DNA of 5,302 nucleotides, from NCBI GenBank assembly GCA_018268545.1, contig JAFDWI010000218.1:1-5302 (forward strand), in the 5' to 3' direction. The notes beneath the pieces were generated by a model that searched no databases, was not told the DNA's origin, and saw only the letters and a list, made by a program, of their open reading frames with translations. Source of the DNA: Actinomycetota bacterium. GTDB lineage: Bacteria > Actinomycetota > Acidimicrobiia > Acidimicrobiales > Iamiaceae. Positions 1 to 5,197 of this stretch are shown here, piece by piece. The position numbers were made by a program, and so were the translations under genes. Position 1 is the stretch's first letter. Each line of letters begins with the position of its first letter.

Positions 1-161
1 CAGACCCGCTCTCTCCCGCTGCGATCGCCCCCCTCGTCGCTGACGCGCTCGGCAACGGCCATCTGGTCGCACACGACGAACTGTCGCACTTCGGACCGAT
101 GGAGAATCCGATCGGCCTCGCCCGCGAGATCGACCGGTTCATCGCCTCGTTGTCGGGTTGA
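1..161 (+). CDS. alpha/beta hydrolase, C-terminal fragment (5' end outside window)
   Basis: The open frame runs in from the left edge (first full codon at base 3) and ends at TGA 159-161, leaving 52 visible residues. They include LVAHDELSHFGPMENP followed by an amphipathic helix, LAREIDRFI. In alpha/beta hydrolases the catalytic histidine follows the last strand in just this setting (xxxSHFxPxExP); here it would be the His at 87-89. The nucleophile serine and the acid lie outside the window, so substrate and exact subfamily (esterase, epoxide hydrolase, haloalkane dehalogenase-like) cannot be told. The stop codon lies inside TTGACG, 45 bp before the preferred start of the next gene. Confidence 0.75.
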   Translation, partial: DPLSPAAIAPLVADALGNGHLVAHDELSHFGPMENPIGLAREIDRFIASLSG

Positions 162-191
162 CGCCTGCGTTCGGGATGCGGGGTGCCCCAC

Positions 192-205
192 TACGCTGGG
201 GATCC
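192..205 (+). promoter_or_regulatory. putative leaderless -10 box (TACGCT) of the nuclease gene
   Basis: TACGCT at 192-197 matches the actinobacterial TAnnnT -10 pattern. Eight bases later comes GTG at 206, which would put the transcription start on or next to the start codon. No Shine-Dalgarno precedes that GTG. The same hexamer occurs before the oxidoreductase gene at 4078-4083. A convincing -35 at the usual spacing is not visible. Confidence 0.5.
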
Positions 206-1012
206 GTGTCGCTGACGCCTCCTCGCACCCTGTCGCCGTCGAAGGTCGCGACGTTCACCCAGTGTGCACTCAAGTTCCGCTACTCGGCGATCGACAAGCT
301 TCCCGAGCCACCGTCGGAGGCGGCAACCAAGGGCACGTTGGTGCACGGCGCACTCGAGCGACTGTTCGCCCTCGAACCGGACGATCGAACACCCGCCGCA
401 GCAGTCGACTGTCTCGCCGAAGCGACCGATCGGATCCGGTCCGAAGGCGAGTTCATCGATCTCCACCTCGACGAAGCAGCCGAAGCAGCCTTCCTCGCCG
501 ACGCCCGAACGCTGGTGGACAACTACTTCACGATGGAGGATCCTCCGGCGGTCCGTCCGATCGGTATCGAACTCATGGTCGAGGTCCCACGGGCGGGGTA
601 CACGCTCCGGGGGATCATCGATCGCCTCGAACTCGACGACGACGGCGAACTCGTCGTCTCCGATTACAAGACCGGCCGCGCCCCGGCCGCGGCGTTCACG
701 CAACGACGAATGGACGGCGTGAAGCTGTACGCGGCGATGTGTACCGAACTGCTCGGCCGCAAACCGGCGAAGGTCCGCCTGTTGTACCTGCGCGACACCA
801 CGATCGTCGAGGCCACGCCGACCGATTCGGACCTGTCGGGCATGAACCGACGGGTCGACGCGATCTGGCATGCGGTGGAACGTTCGTGCGTCCACGGCGA
901 TTTTCGTCCCAAACCGTCACGCCTCTGCGACTGGTGCGCGTTCAAGGCGCACTGTCCCGCATTCGGGGGCGAGGTACTCCCACCACGGCACCTCGAGCCC
1001 GCTCAGCCGTGA
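206..1012 (+). CDS. RecB-family PD-(D/E)XK nuclease with probable Fe-S cluster (AddB C-terminal/Cas4-like)
   Basis: This 268-residue protein is predicted to be a DNA exonuclease of the PDDEXK_1 (RecB/AddB/Cas4) group. The opening LSPSKVATFTQCALKFRY is the family N-terminus. It is followed by GTLVHGALERLF (His47), E122, GIIDR (D139), SDYKTG (D153, K155) and a helix ending in KLYAAM (Tyr175). His47, D139, D153 and K155 are the expected metal and catalytic residues. Cys20 plus C-x2-C-x5-C (Cys241, 244, 250) reproduces the four-cysteine 4Fe-4S layout known in AddB. There is no helicase domain, so it is a stand-alone nuclease. The start chosen is GTG 206, because it follows a -10-like box by 8 nt and leads directly into the conserved N-terminus. 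An in-frame TTG at 158 would add 16 residues unlike the family. The stop overlaps the next gene. A role in DNA repair is inferred. Confidence 0.87.
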   Translation: MSLTPPRTLSPSKVATFTQCALKFRYSAIDKLPEPPSEAATKGTLVHGALERLFALEPDDRTPAAAVDCLAEATDRIRSEGEFIDLHLDEAAEAAFLADARTLVDNYFTMEDPPAVRPIGIELMVEVPRAGYTLRGIIDRLELDDDGELVVSDYKTGRAPAAAFTQRRMDGVKLYAAMCTELLGRKPAKVRLLYLRDTTIVEATPTDSDLSGMNRRVDAIWHAVERSCVHGDFRPKPSRLCDWCAFKAHCPAFGGEVLPPRHLEPAQP

Positions 1013-1560
1013 CCACAGGCCGTGCGATCGACGCATTCGACTCGCTCGTGGATGGGTGGTTCGACCACCTCCGTGGACGCCGGGTTCCCGACCGTGTCTT
1101 CGAGGTCGCATCGCATCTGGGCGATTTCGGTCTCGTCTGGCTGATCGTCGCGACGGCGCGCGGGCTCGGTTCGGACGCAGACCCCGACCGCGTCCCACGA
1201 CTGGTCGCGATCTTCGCGGCAGAATCCCTCATCGTGAACCAGGGCGTCAAGCGCCTGTTCCGGCGGCGACGCCCCTCCGAACGTCCCGACGTTGCCGAGC
1301 GCCTCCGCGAGCCGCTGACATCGAGCTTCCCGAGCGGCCATGCATCGAGCGCGGCGTGCGCGGCGGTCATCCTCACCGACGGCGACCCGGCGATACGCGC
1401 CCTCGTGTGGCCCGTCGCGGCGATCGTCGCAACGAGCAGGATCCACACCCGGATGCACCATCCTTCCGATGTGGTCGCCGGCGCGGCGGTCGGCTACGCG
1501 ATCGGACGGGCTGCGCAACGGTTCTGGCCGGATCCGCATGTTCGCCACGGGAATAGTTGA
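1009..1560 (+). CDS. PAP2-family membrane phosphatase
   Basis: This 183-residue protein carries all three PAP2 signature blocks. KX6RP is K81-RLFRRR-R88-P89, SFPSGH is residues 106-111 (His111), and SRX5HX3D is S143, R144, H150, D154. Hydrophobic stretches near 35-50, 62-78, 114-123, 131-143 and 155-168 suggest a polytopic membrane protein. The family removes phosphate from lipid phosphates such as phosphatidic acid, undecaprenyl or decaprenyl diphosphate, or decaprenylphosphoryl-phosphoribose; which one cannot be told here. The size suits the small actinobacterial members. The GTG start at 1009 overlaps the nuclease stop (GTGA) and has no Shine-Dalgarno, so translational coupling to the nuclease is likely. 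The same frame stays open upstream to about 262, but those residues are an Arg-rich shadow of the nuclease. Confidence 0.9.
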   Translation: MTTGRAIDAFDSLVDGWFDHLRGRRVPDRVFEVASHLGDFGLVWLIVATARGLGSDADPDRVPRLVAIFAAESLIVNQGVKRLFRRRRPSERPDVAERLREPLTSSFPSGHASSAACAAVILTDGDPAIRALVWPVAAIVATSRIHTRMHHPSDVVAGAAVGYAIGRAAQRFWPDPHVRHGNS

Positions 1561-1584
1561 CGCATCACACGTGTTTGAGCAGAC

Positions 1585-2181
1585 ATGATCGCATTCCGGC
1601 TCAACTACGATTATCGCTGTCCCTGGACAGGCATCGTCCACGACACGGTCCTGGACGGACTGGACGCGGGCGCCGACTGGGATGTCCGATTCGAACCGTA
1701 CAGCCTGAGCCAATCGCACGTGACCGATGGTGAATCGCCGATCTGGGATCGCCCGGAAGACGACAGCGGCCTCGAAGCCCTCGAAGTGTCCGTCGTCGTG
1801 CGCGACCGGTTTCCCGAAGCGTTCCGGACGGTCCACCGCGGGCTCCTGGGTCTCCGTCATCACCGCGGCCTCAACCTCGACCGCTCGAACATCTCCGGCG
1901 TGCTGAACGACGCCGGACTGTCGGCCGCCGATGTCTGGCCCGGCGTCGACGACGGCTCCGCCCTGGCCGTCGTCCGTGACGAGCACGAAACCCAGGTGAA
2001 GGACCACGACGTCTGGGGTGTGCCGACGTTCATGGTCGGCCCGCGCGCCGTTTTCGTCCGCTTCCTGGAACGCTCCGACGGCGACGGCGACCTCGCGATC
2101 CGCCGGGTGACCCGGGTCCTGTCGGCGCTCGTCGACGACCCCAACCTCAACGAGTTCAAGCACACCTCACTCGACCACTGA
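1585..2181 (+). CDS. DsbA-fold thioredoxin-like oxidoreductase with one cysteine
   Basis: This 198-residue protein has a DsbA/FrnE-type layout. A first strand ends in FRLNYDYRCPWTGIVHD (active-site Cys12-Pro-Trp-Thr at the start of helix 1), a helical middle part follows, and then HDVWGVPTFMVG carries the cis-proline (V146-P147-T148) and the strand after it. A C-terminal helix closes the fold. No signal peptide or membrane segment is seen, so it should be cytoplasmic. Cys12 is the only cysteine in the protein: the usual CPxC pair is CPWT. Related actinobacterial proteins include the mycothiol-dependent nitroreductase Rv2466c (CPWC) and 2-hydroxychromene-2-carboxylate isomerase-like enzymes, so thiol-cofactor chemistry is more likely than dithiol exchange. 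This is inference. ATG 1585 lies 24 bp after the PAP2 stop without a clear Shine-Dalgarno; TGTTTG at 1572-1577 is a weak -10 candidate. Confidence 0.8.
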   Translation: MIAFRLNYDYRCPWTGIVHDTVLDGLDAGADWDVRFEPYSLSQSHVTDGESPIWDRPEDDSGLEALEVSVVVRDRFPEAFRTVHRGLLGLRHHRGLNLDRSNISGVLNDAGLSAADVWPGVDDGSALAVVRDEHETQVKDHDVWGVPTFMVGPRAVFVRFLERSDGDGDLAIRRVTRVLSALVDDPNLNEFKHTSLDH

Positions 2182-2197
2182 CGCGTGAGGCCATCGA

Positions 2198-2213
2198 CGT
2201 GCAGTGGTGCACG
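2198..2213 (+). promoter_or_regulatory. inverted repeat CGTGCA-N4-TGCACG, candidate operator over the -35 region
   Basis: CGTGCA (2198-2203), GTGG, TGCACG (2208-2213) is a perfect 6-bp inverted repeat. If transcription starts at the ATG at 2237, it covers about -39 to -24, where a repressor would block RNA polymerase. It lies entirely in the 55-bp gap between two genes. No regulator can be assigned from the sequence. Confidence 0.4.
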
Positions 2214-2223
2214 CCGCGGCCGG

Positions 2224-2236
2224 TAGGTTCGCGACC
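2224..2236 (+). promoter_or_regulatory. putative leaderless -10 box (TAGGTT) of the WS/DGAT gene
   Basis: TAGGTT at 2224-2229 fits TAnnnT and is followed after exactly 7 nt by ATG 2237, giving a transcript that starts at or beside its start codon. There is no Shine-Dalgarno in the gap. This decides the start in favour of 2237 over the in-frame GTG at 2204, which would place the promoter inside the coding sequence. Confidence 0.6.
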
Positions 2237-3622
2237 ATGAGCGACCGCCCCGTGCAAAGTGCCGATCGCCTGTCGGATTTCGAATCGCTGCTCTGGCGCC
2301 TCGAGCGCGACCCGCAGCTCGCATCGGGCTTCGCGAACATCTCCTTCCTCGATCGACCAGCCGACGTCGACCGTCTGCGGCATCGCATGGCACGTGCCGC
2401 AGCGCTCATCCCCCAACTGCGGCGTCGCATCCTGACCGACCCGATCGAGTTGGCGCCGCCACGGTGGATCGACGATCCCGAGTTCTCGATCGAACGACAC
2501 GTGCGGGCCGAGTCGATCTCCTCGACCACCGACCGGGCCGCGATCGCATCGGCAGCCATGGCGTTCTGCCATCGCAGCTACGACCCCGACCACCCCCTGT
2601 GGGAGTTCCTGCTGCTCGACGACGGCGCCGGCGGCCCGGGCGTGATGTTGCAACGGTTCCACCACACGATCGCCGACGGAGTCGGCATGATGCGGATGTC
2701 CGAGCAGTTCATCGACATCGAACGGGACGCGGTCCCACCCGACCCGATCTCGATCCCCCGGGCCGAGCCGATGCCCTCTCGGATCCACGCATCACGCGAC
2801 GCGATCGGCCACTCACTGGGGCGCACCGTGGATTCGGTTCGAAGCGGTCTGGAAGCCGGCACCCGGGTCGTGCAGAACCCGGCATCGCTTCGCGACGGGG
2901 CCCGCGCGACCATCGAGGCGACGCGCGCGATCACCGCGGAACTCGCCGCGATGGGCCATCGTCGATCGCCGTTGTGGACCGCTCGGTCGACCGATCGAAC
3001 CCTGCTTCTCATGCAGCGACCCTTCGAGCCGATCCGTGAGACCGCGCGCCGCCTCGGCGTGACCGTGAACGATCTCTTCGTCGCCGCGGTCGCCTCCGGC
3101 GCAGGTAGCTACCACCGTCTCGCCGGTGCACCCGTCGAGCAACTACGTATGGCGATGCCCGTCAACACCCGCAGCGACCGCTCGGCAGGGGGAAACGCAT
3201 TCGGGATGGCCCGGGTCCTGGTTCCGACCCGGGTCGACACCACCGACAACCTGGCGGAGATCCACCGGAATCTCGGCGGGGTCCGGTCGAGCGCGGGCGT
3301 GTCGATGATGCAGCATCTCGCCGGCATCGCCGGGCTGCTTCCGACGCCGCTCCTCATCCAGCTGACCCGGTCACAGGTCTCGGCAGTCGACTTCACGACG
3401 TCGAACGTGCGGGGTGCGCCCTTCACCGTCTACCTCGCAGGTGCCCGGGTCGAAGCGAACCACCCGATCGGCCCCTTGGCCGGAACCGCGTTCAACCTGA
3501 CGATGCTCAGCTACAACGGAGCGCTCGACATGGGACTCCACGTCGACACGGCCGCGGTCGAGGCGCCGGACCTGCTCGGAAGCTGCATCGACGACGCGTT
3601 CGACACCCTGCTGGAGCGTTGA
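2237..3622 (+). CDS. wax ester synthase / diacylglycerol acyltransferase (WS/DGAT) family protein
   Basis: This 461-residue protein has the usual length of bacterial WS/DGAT enzymes, which transfer acyl groups from acyl-CoA to fatty alcohols or diacylglycerol for storage lipid. The active-site motif HHxxxDG is H142-H143-TIA-D147-G148. Other family landmarks are PLW (120-122), VNDLFVAAVASG (277-288), MPVNTR (307-312), GNAFG (319-323), FTTSNVRGAP (386-395), and NHPIGPLAGTAFNLTMLSYNGALDMGLHVD (408-437). No signal peptide is seen; family members act at the membrane or lipid-body surface. The N-terminus (RLSDFESLLWRLERDPQL) lacks the classic LSPxDxxFLxxE...PMHVG wording, so it belongs to a divergent subgroup and its acceptor is uncertain. 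A leaderless promoter and an inverted repeat suggest it is transcribed separately from the DsbA-like gene. It converges on the small minus-strand gene, with 79 bp between the stops. Confidence 0.92.
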   Translation: MSDRPVQSADRLSDFESLLWRLERDPQLASGFANISFLDRPADVDRLRHRMARAAALIPQLRRRILTDPIELAPPRWIDDPEFSIERHVRAESISSTTDRAAIASAAMAFCHRSYDPDHPLWEFLLLDDGAGGPGVMLQRFHHTIADGVGMMRMSEQFIDIERDAVPPDPISIPRAEPMPSRIHASRDAIGHSLGRTVDSVRSGLEAGTRVVQNPASLRDGARATIEATRAITAELAAMGHRRSPLWTARSTDRTLLLMQRPFEPIRETARRLGVTVNDLFVAAVASGAGSYHRLAGAPVEQLRMAMPVNTRSDRSAGGNAFGMARVLVPTRVDTTDNLAEIHRNLGGVRSSAGVSMMQHLAGIAGLLPTPLLIQLTRSQVSAVDFTTSNVRGAPFTVYLAGARVEANHPIGPLAGTAFNLTMLSYNGALDMGLHVDTAAVEAPDLLGSCIDDAFDTLLER

Positions 3623-3667
3623 CCGTCAGAGACGACGAAGGCTCGACGATACAGTTTGCTCGACGCG

Positions 3668-3703
3668 ACCGGCTCGGCCGGGCCGGTTCGATCCAACCGG
3701 CTC
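3668..3703. terminator. overlapping GC-rich hairpins between convergent genes, possible bidirectional terminator
   Basis: GCCGGTT (3682-3688) and AACCGGC (3695-3701) form a perfect 7-bp stem with a 6-nt loop, extendable by a G-U and a G-C pair to 3680-3703. An ACCGGC copy at 3668-3673 can instead pair with GCCGGT 3682-3687. The stem lies between the WS/DGAT stop and the stop of the minus-strand gene. Neither strand has a U-tract after the stem, so termination would be of the U-less type. This assignment is tentative. Confidence 0.4.
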
Positions 3704-3905
3704 AGCTCAATGCAGCCGGCACCGCGGACGCCTCGGCGAGGTCATCGGAGGTGAGCGGCGGAGCAGCGAGCAGGAGACGGACATCCAGGAGCAGGTCTGC
3801 GACCTCGTTGGCCGACACGAGCTCGCGGTGTTGCACATGGGCGAGACCTTCGTCGATCAGCGTCACGGCCTCGGTCAACACGTCGGGTGCGATGGTTTCG
3901 GTCAT
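3702..3905 (-). CDS. small uncharacterised helical protein, 67 residues
   Basis: The frame starts at ATG (complement of 3903-3905) and ends at TGA (complement of 3702-3704). A textbook Shine-Dalgarno, GAGGAG (complement of 3911-3916), stands 5 nt before the ATG, one of only a few strong ribosome sites in the window. The product is acidic and helix-rich with no cysteine, signal peptide or membrane segment. The core TEAVTLIDEGLAHVQHREL (11-29) and SANEVADLLLDVRLLL (31-46) reads as two amphipathic helices joined by a turn, and a flexible Ala/Pro-rich tail follows. I do not recognise a named family and assign no function; the shape would suit a protein-protein interaction or dimerisation module. 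The frame is open further upstream, but those residues are compositionally unlike a protein and lie beyond the ribosome site. It is divergent from the LLM oxidoreductase, so shared regulation is possible. Confidence 0.72.
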   Translation of the reverse strand: MTETIAPDVLTEAVTLIDEGLAHVQHRELVSANEVADLLLDVRLLLAAPPLTSDDLAEASAVPAALS

Positions 3906-3910
3906 CTCGA

Positions 3911-3916
3911 CTCCTC
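3911..3916 (-). promoter_or_regulatory. ribosome binding site GAGGAG of the small minus-strand gene
   Basis: On the minus strand GAGGAG precedes the ATG by 5 nt (tcgag). It fixes the start of the 67-residue protein. It contrasts with most plus-strand genes here, which lack a Shine-Dalgarno. Confidence 0.75.
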
Positions 3917-3940
3917 GAATTGTGTTCGTCGACCAGCCCA

Positions 3941-3979
3941 TCATCCGTCGAGCGGATGACGACTCCCATCTCGGGAGTC
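3941..3979 (-). repeat. two tandem perfect hairpins (7-bp stem, 5-nt loop each) in the small gene's leader
   Basis: TCATCCG (3941-3947), a 5-nt loop and CGGATGA (3953-3959) form one perfect stem. GACTCCC (3961-3967), a 5-nt loop and GGGAGTC (3973-3979) form a second. They have identical geometry but different sequence and are one base (3960) apart. With the -10 at 3988-3993 on the minus strand, transcription would begin near 3981, so the leader RNA would open with both hairpins. They could instead be two protein-binding sites at and after the start point. Confidence 0.6.
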
Positions 3980-3987
3980 CAGCTACC

Positions 3988-3995
3988 AGTGTATA
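3988..3995 (-). promoter_or_regulatory. putative -10 box (TATACACT) of the small minus-strand gene
   Basis: Read on the minus strand, 3995 to 3988 is TATACACT, containing both TATACA and TACACT in an otherwise GC-rich region. Weak -35 candidates AGTTGG or TTGGAT lie 15-17 nt upstream (about 4009-4016). The predicted start near 3981 gives a leader of about 75 nt before the ATG at 3905. Confidence 0.5.
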
Positions 3996-4077
3996 CGGCC
4001 ACAATGACATCCAACTGGATACCCCGGCAGAACATTCCGGATGGTGCACTCGGACCGGCTCCGGCGTCACCGGACGG

Positions 4078-4109
4078 TACGCTTCGGCCCCACCGCGATC
4101 CACAAGGAG
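4078..4109 (+). promoter_or_regulatory. putative -10 box and Shine-Dalgarno of the LLM oxidoreductase gene
   Basis: TACGCT (4078-4083) fits TAnnnT and would start transcription near 4090. The short leader then carries AAGGAG (4104-4109), 6 nt before ATG 4116. This spacing supports the start at 4116 over an in-frame GTG/ATG-type start near 4041, which lies upstream of the promoter. No clear -35 is seen. Confidence 0.6.
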
Positions 4110-4115
4110 TGTCCG

Positions 4116-5120
4116 ATGACCACGATGGGCGTCACCGCAGCGAGTCTCATGACCCTCGGCCCCGACACCGCGACCAGGACAGCCCACCGCGCGGTCGAGC
4201 GCGGCTACACGTCGTTCTGGACGGCCGAGACGGTCTCACTCGAGGCATTTTCACTCCTGGGCGCGATCGGGCAGGTCGCACCGACACTCGACCTCGGCAC
4301 CGGCGTGCTGGCACTCCAGCTCCGGACACCACCGCTGCTCGCCATGGCGGCAGCAACCCTGCAGGCACTCCAGCCCGAACGTCGCGTCATGATCGGCATC
4401 GGCATCTCCTCCCCCACGGTCACCGCACGCTGGCACGGCACGCCCTACGGCGATCGGCCGCTCGCGCACGTCCGCGAGTTCATCACCCTGCTCGGCTCGT
4501 GTCTGTCGGGAGAGAAGGTCGACTTCGCGGGCGACTTCCACCAGGTGCGCGGATTCCGACTGGGGGTTCCTCTCGGCGACCGTCGGCCCGAGATCGTGCT
4601 CGGTGCCCTCGGGCCCGAGATGCTGGCCGTCGCCGGTGAGCTCGCAGATGGCGTCCTGCTGAACTACCTCCCGGCATCGCACGTACCGTGGTCCCTCGAA
4701 CAGGTCCGACGCGGGATCGCCCGCGCCGGCAGGTCCCCCGACGACGTCACGACGTATGCGTACGTCCACGCGGGCGTGTGCGATCGCGACCAGGCGGTCG
4801 ACAAGGCTCGACGGGACCTGTTCTCGTACGCGGTCGTCGACTCCTATGCCGCGAACTTCACCCGAGCGGGATACGGCGACGCTGTCGCCGAGGTTCGCGC
4901 CGCACACGCGGCTCGCGATCGAGAGGCGGCACTCGCCGCGGTGTCCGACGCGATGATCGACGGCATCGACATCCTGGGTGACGCCGACACCGTGACCGCG
5001 GGCGTCCAAGCCTATGTCGACGCCGGCGTCGACCACCCCGTCCTGATGCCGTTGCCGTGGGGACCCGACCGGACCGCCGTGATCGCCGACACGATGGATG
5101 CGGCGATCCGGGCGGTCTGA
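4116..5120 (+). CDS. LLM-class (luciferase-like) oxidoreductase, probably F420-dependent
   Basis: This 334-residue protein fits a bacterial luciferase-like TIM barrel that uses reduced F420 (or FMN) to reduce or oxidise a small substrate, in the cytoplasm. Visible family landmarks are AVERGYTSFWTAE (26-38), LDLGTGVLALQLRTPPLLAM (58-77), the block ALQPERRVMIGIGISSP (84-100) with TARWHG (103-108), the helix REFITLLGSCLSGEKVDFAG (120-139), and PEIVLGALGPEMLAVAGELADGVLLNYLP (158-186). The GIGxSSPxxxxxWHG wording is typical of the actinobacterial F420-dependent LLM enzymes, but the cofactor is inferred, not proven. Length is normal for the family. No substrate can be assigned. The start has an AAGGAG ribosome site. 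The gene is divergent from the small minus-strand gene and followed after 77 bp by a possible regulator gene in the same direction. Confidence 0.88.
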   Translation: MTTMGVTAASLMTLGPDTATRTAHRAVERGYTSFWTAETVSLEAFSLLGAIGQVAPTLDLGTGVLALQLRTPPLLAMAAATLQALQPERRVMIGIGISSPTVTARWHGTPYGDRPLAHVREFITLLGSCLSGEKVDFAGDFHQVRGFRLGVPLGDRRPEIVLGALGPEMLAVAGELADGVLLNYLPASHVPWSLEQVRRGIARAGRSPDDVTTYAYVHAGVCDRDQAVDKARRDLFSYAVVDSYAANFTRAGYGDAVAEVRAAHAARDREAALAAVSDAMIDGIDILGDADTVTAGVQAYVDAGVDHPVLMPLPWGPDRTAVIADTMDAAIRAV

Positions 5121-5146
5121 GGATCCATCCTCCGGCGGCCTGCGAC

Positions 5147-5158
5147 GTGACCGGTCAC
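5147..5158. promoter_or_regulatory. perfect 12-bp palindrome GTGACCGGTCAC, candidate operator
   Basis: GTGACCGGTCAC equals its own reverse complement. It is nested between GGCCTG (5137-5142) and CAGGCC (5158-5163), which also pair with each other. It lies 40 bp before the GTG of the partial gene at 5198, a position suited to autoregulation by a dimeric repressor. An RNA stem acting as terminator for the oxidoreductase gene is the alternative, but no U-tract follows. Confidence 0.45.
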
Positions 5159-5197
5159 AGGCCATCCACCGGGCCGGCGGCGCGCGAGGATCGTGGC

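Noticed and set aside
158..163. TTGACG at the hydrolase stop, and again at 1558-1563, as -35 boxes
   Set aside because: Neither has a -10 at 16-18 nt that agrees with the next start codon. TTGAC arises easily from TGA stops in this DNA.
262..1008. Upstream 249-residue in-frame extension of the PAP2 gene
   Set aside because: It overlaps the nuclease in another frame, is very rich in Arg/Pro/Gly, and shows no family motif. The PAP2 protein is complete from GTG 1009.
206..1012. The nuclease as a Cas4 of a CRISPR system
   Set aside because: Cas4-like motifs are shared by the whole RecB/AddB group. No cas genes, repeats or spacers are present.
1003..2163. 386-codon minus-strand open frame opposite PAP2 and the DsbA-like gene
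   Set aside because: It is antisense to two genes with clear motifs. Long antisense frames are expected in high-GC DNA, and its translation shows no domain.
3641..3665. 8-bp direct repeat GCTCGACG (3641-3648 and 3658-3665)
   Set aside because: Two short copies of a word common in this high-GC sequence, without further copies; not a repeat array or attachment site.
3619..4119. Plus-strand open frame of 166 codons after the WS/DGAT gene
   Set aside because: Its product is low-complexity Ser/Arg/Thr-rich and lies opposite the small minus-strand gene, which has a good ribosome site and a protein-like sequence.
3906..4187. 94-residue N-terminal extension of the small minus-strand gene
   Set aside because: It would run across the divergent promoters and the ribosome site, and its sequence is not protein-like.
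5093..5129. GATGGAT/ATCCATC stem at the end of the oxidoreductase gene as a terminator
   Set aside because: The loop is 23 nt, half of it lies in the coding sequence, and no U-tract follows.
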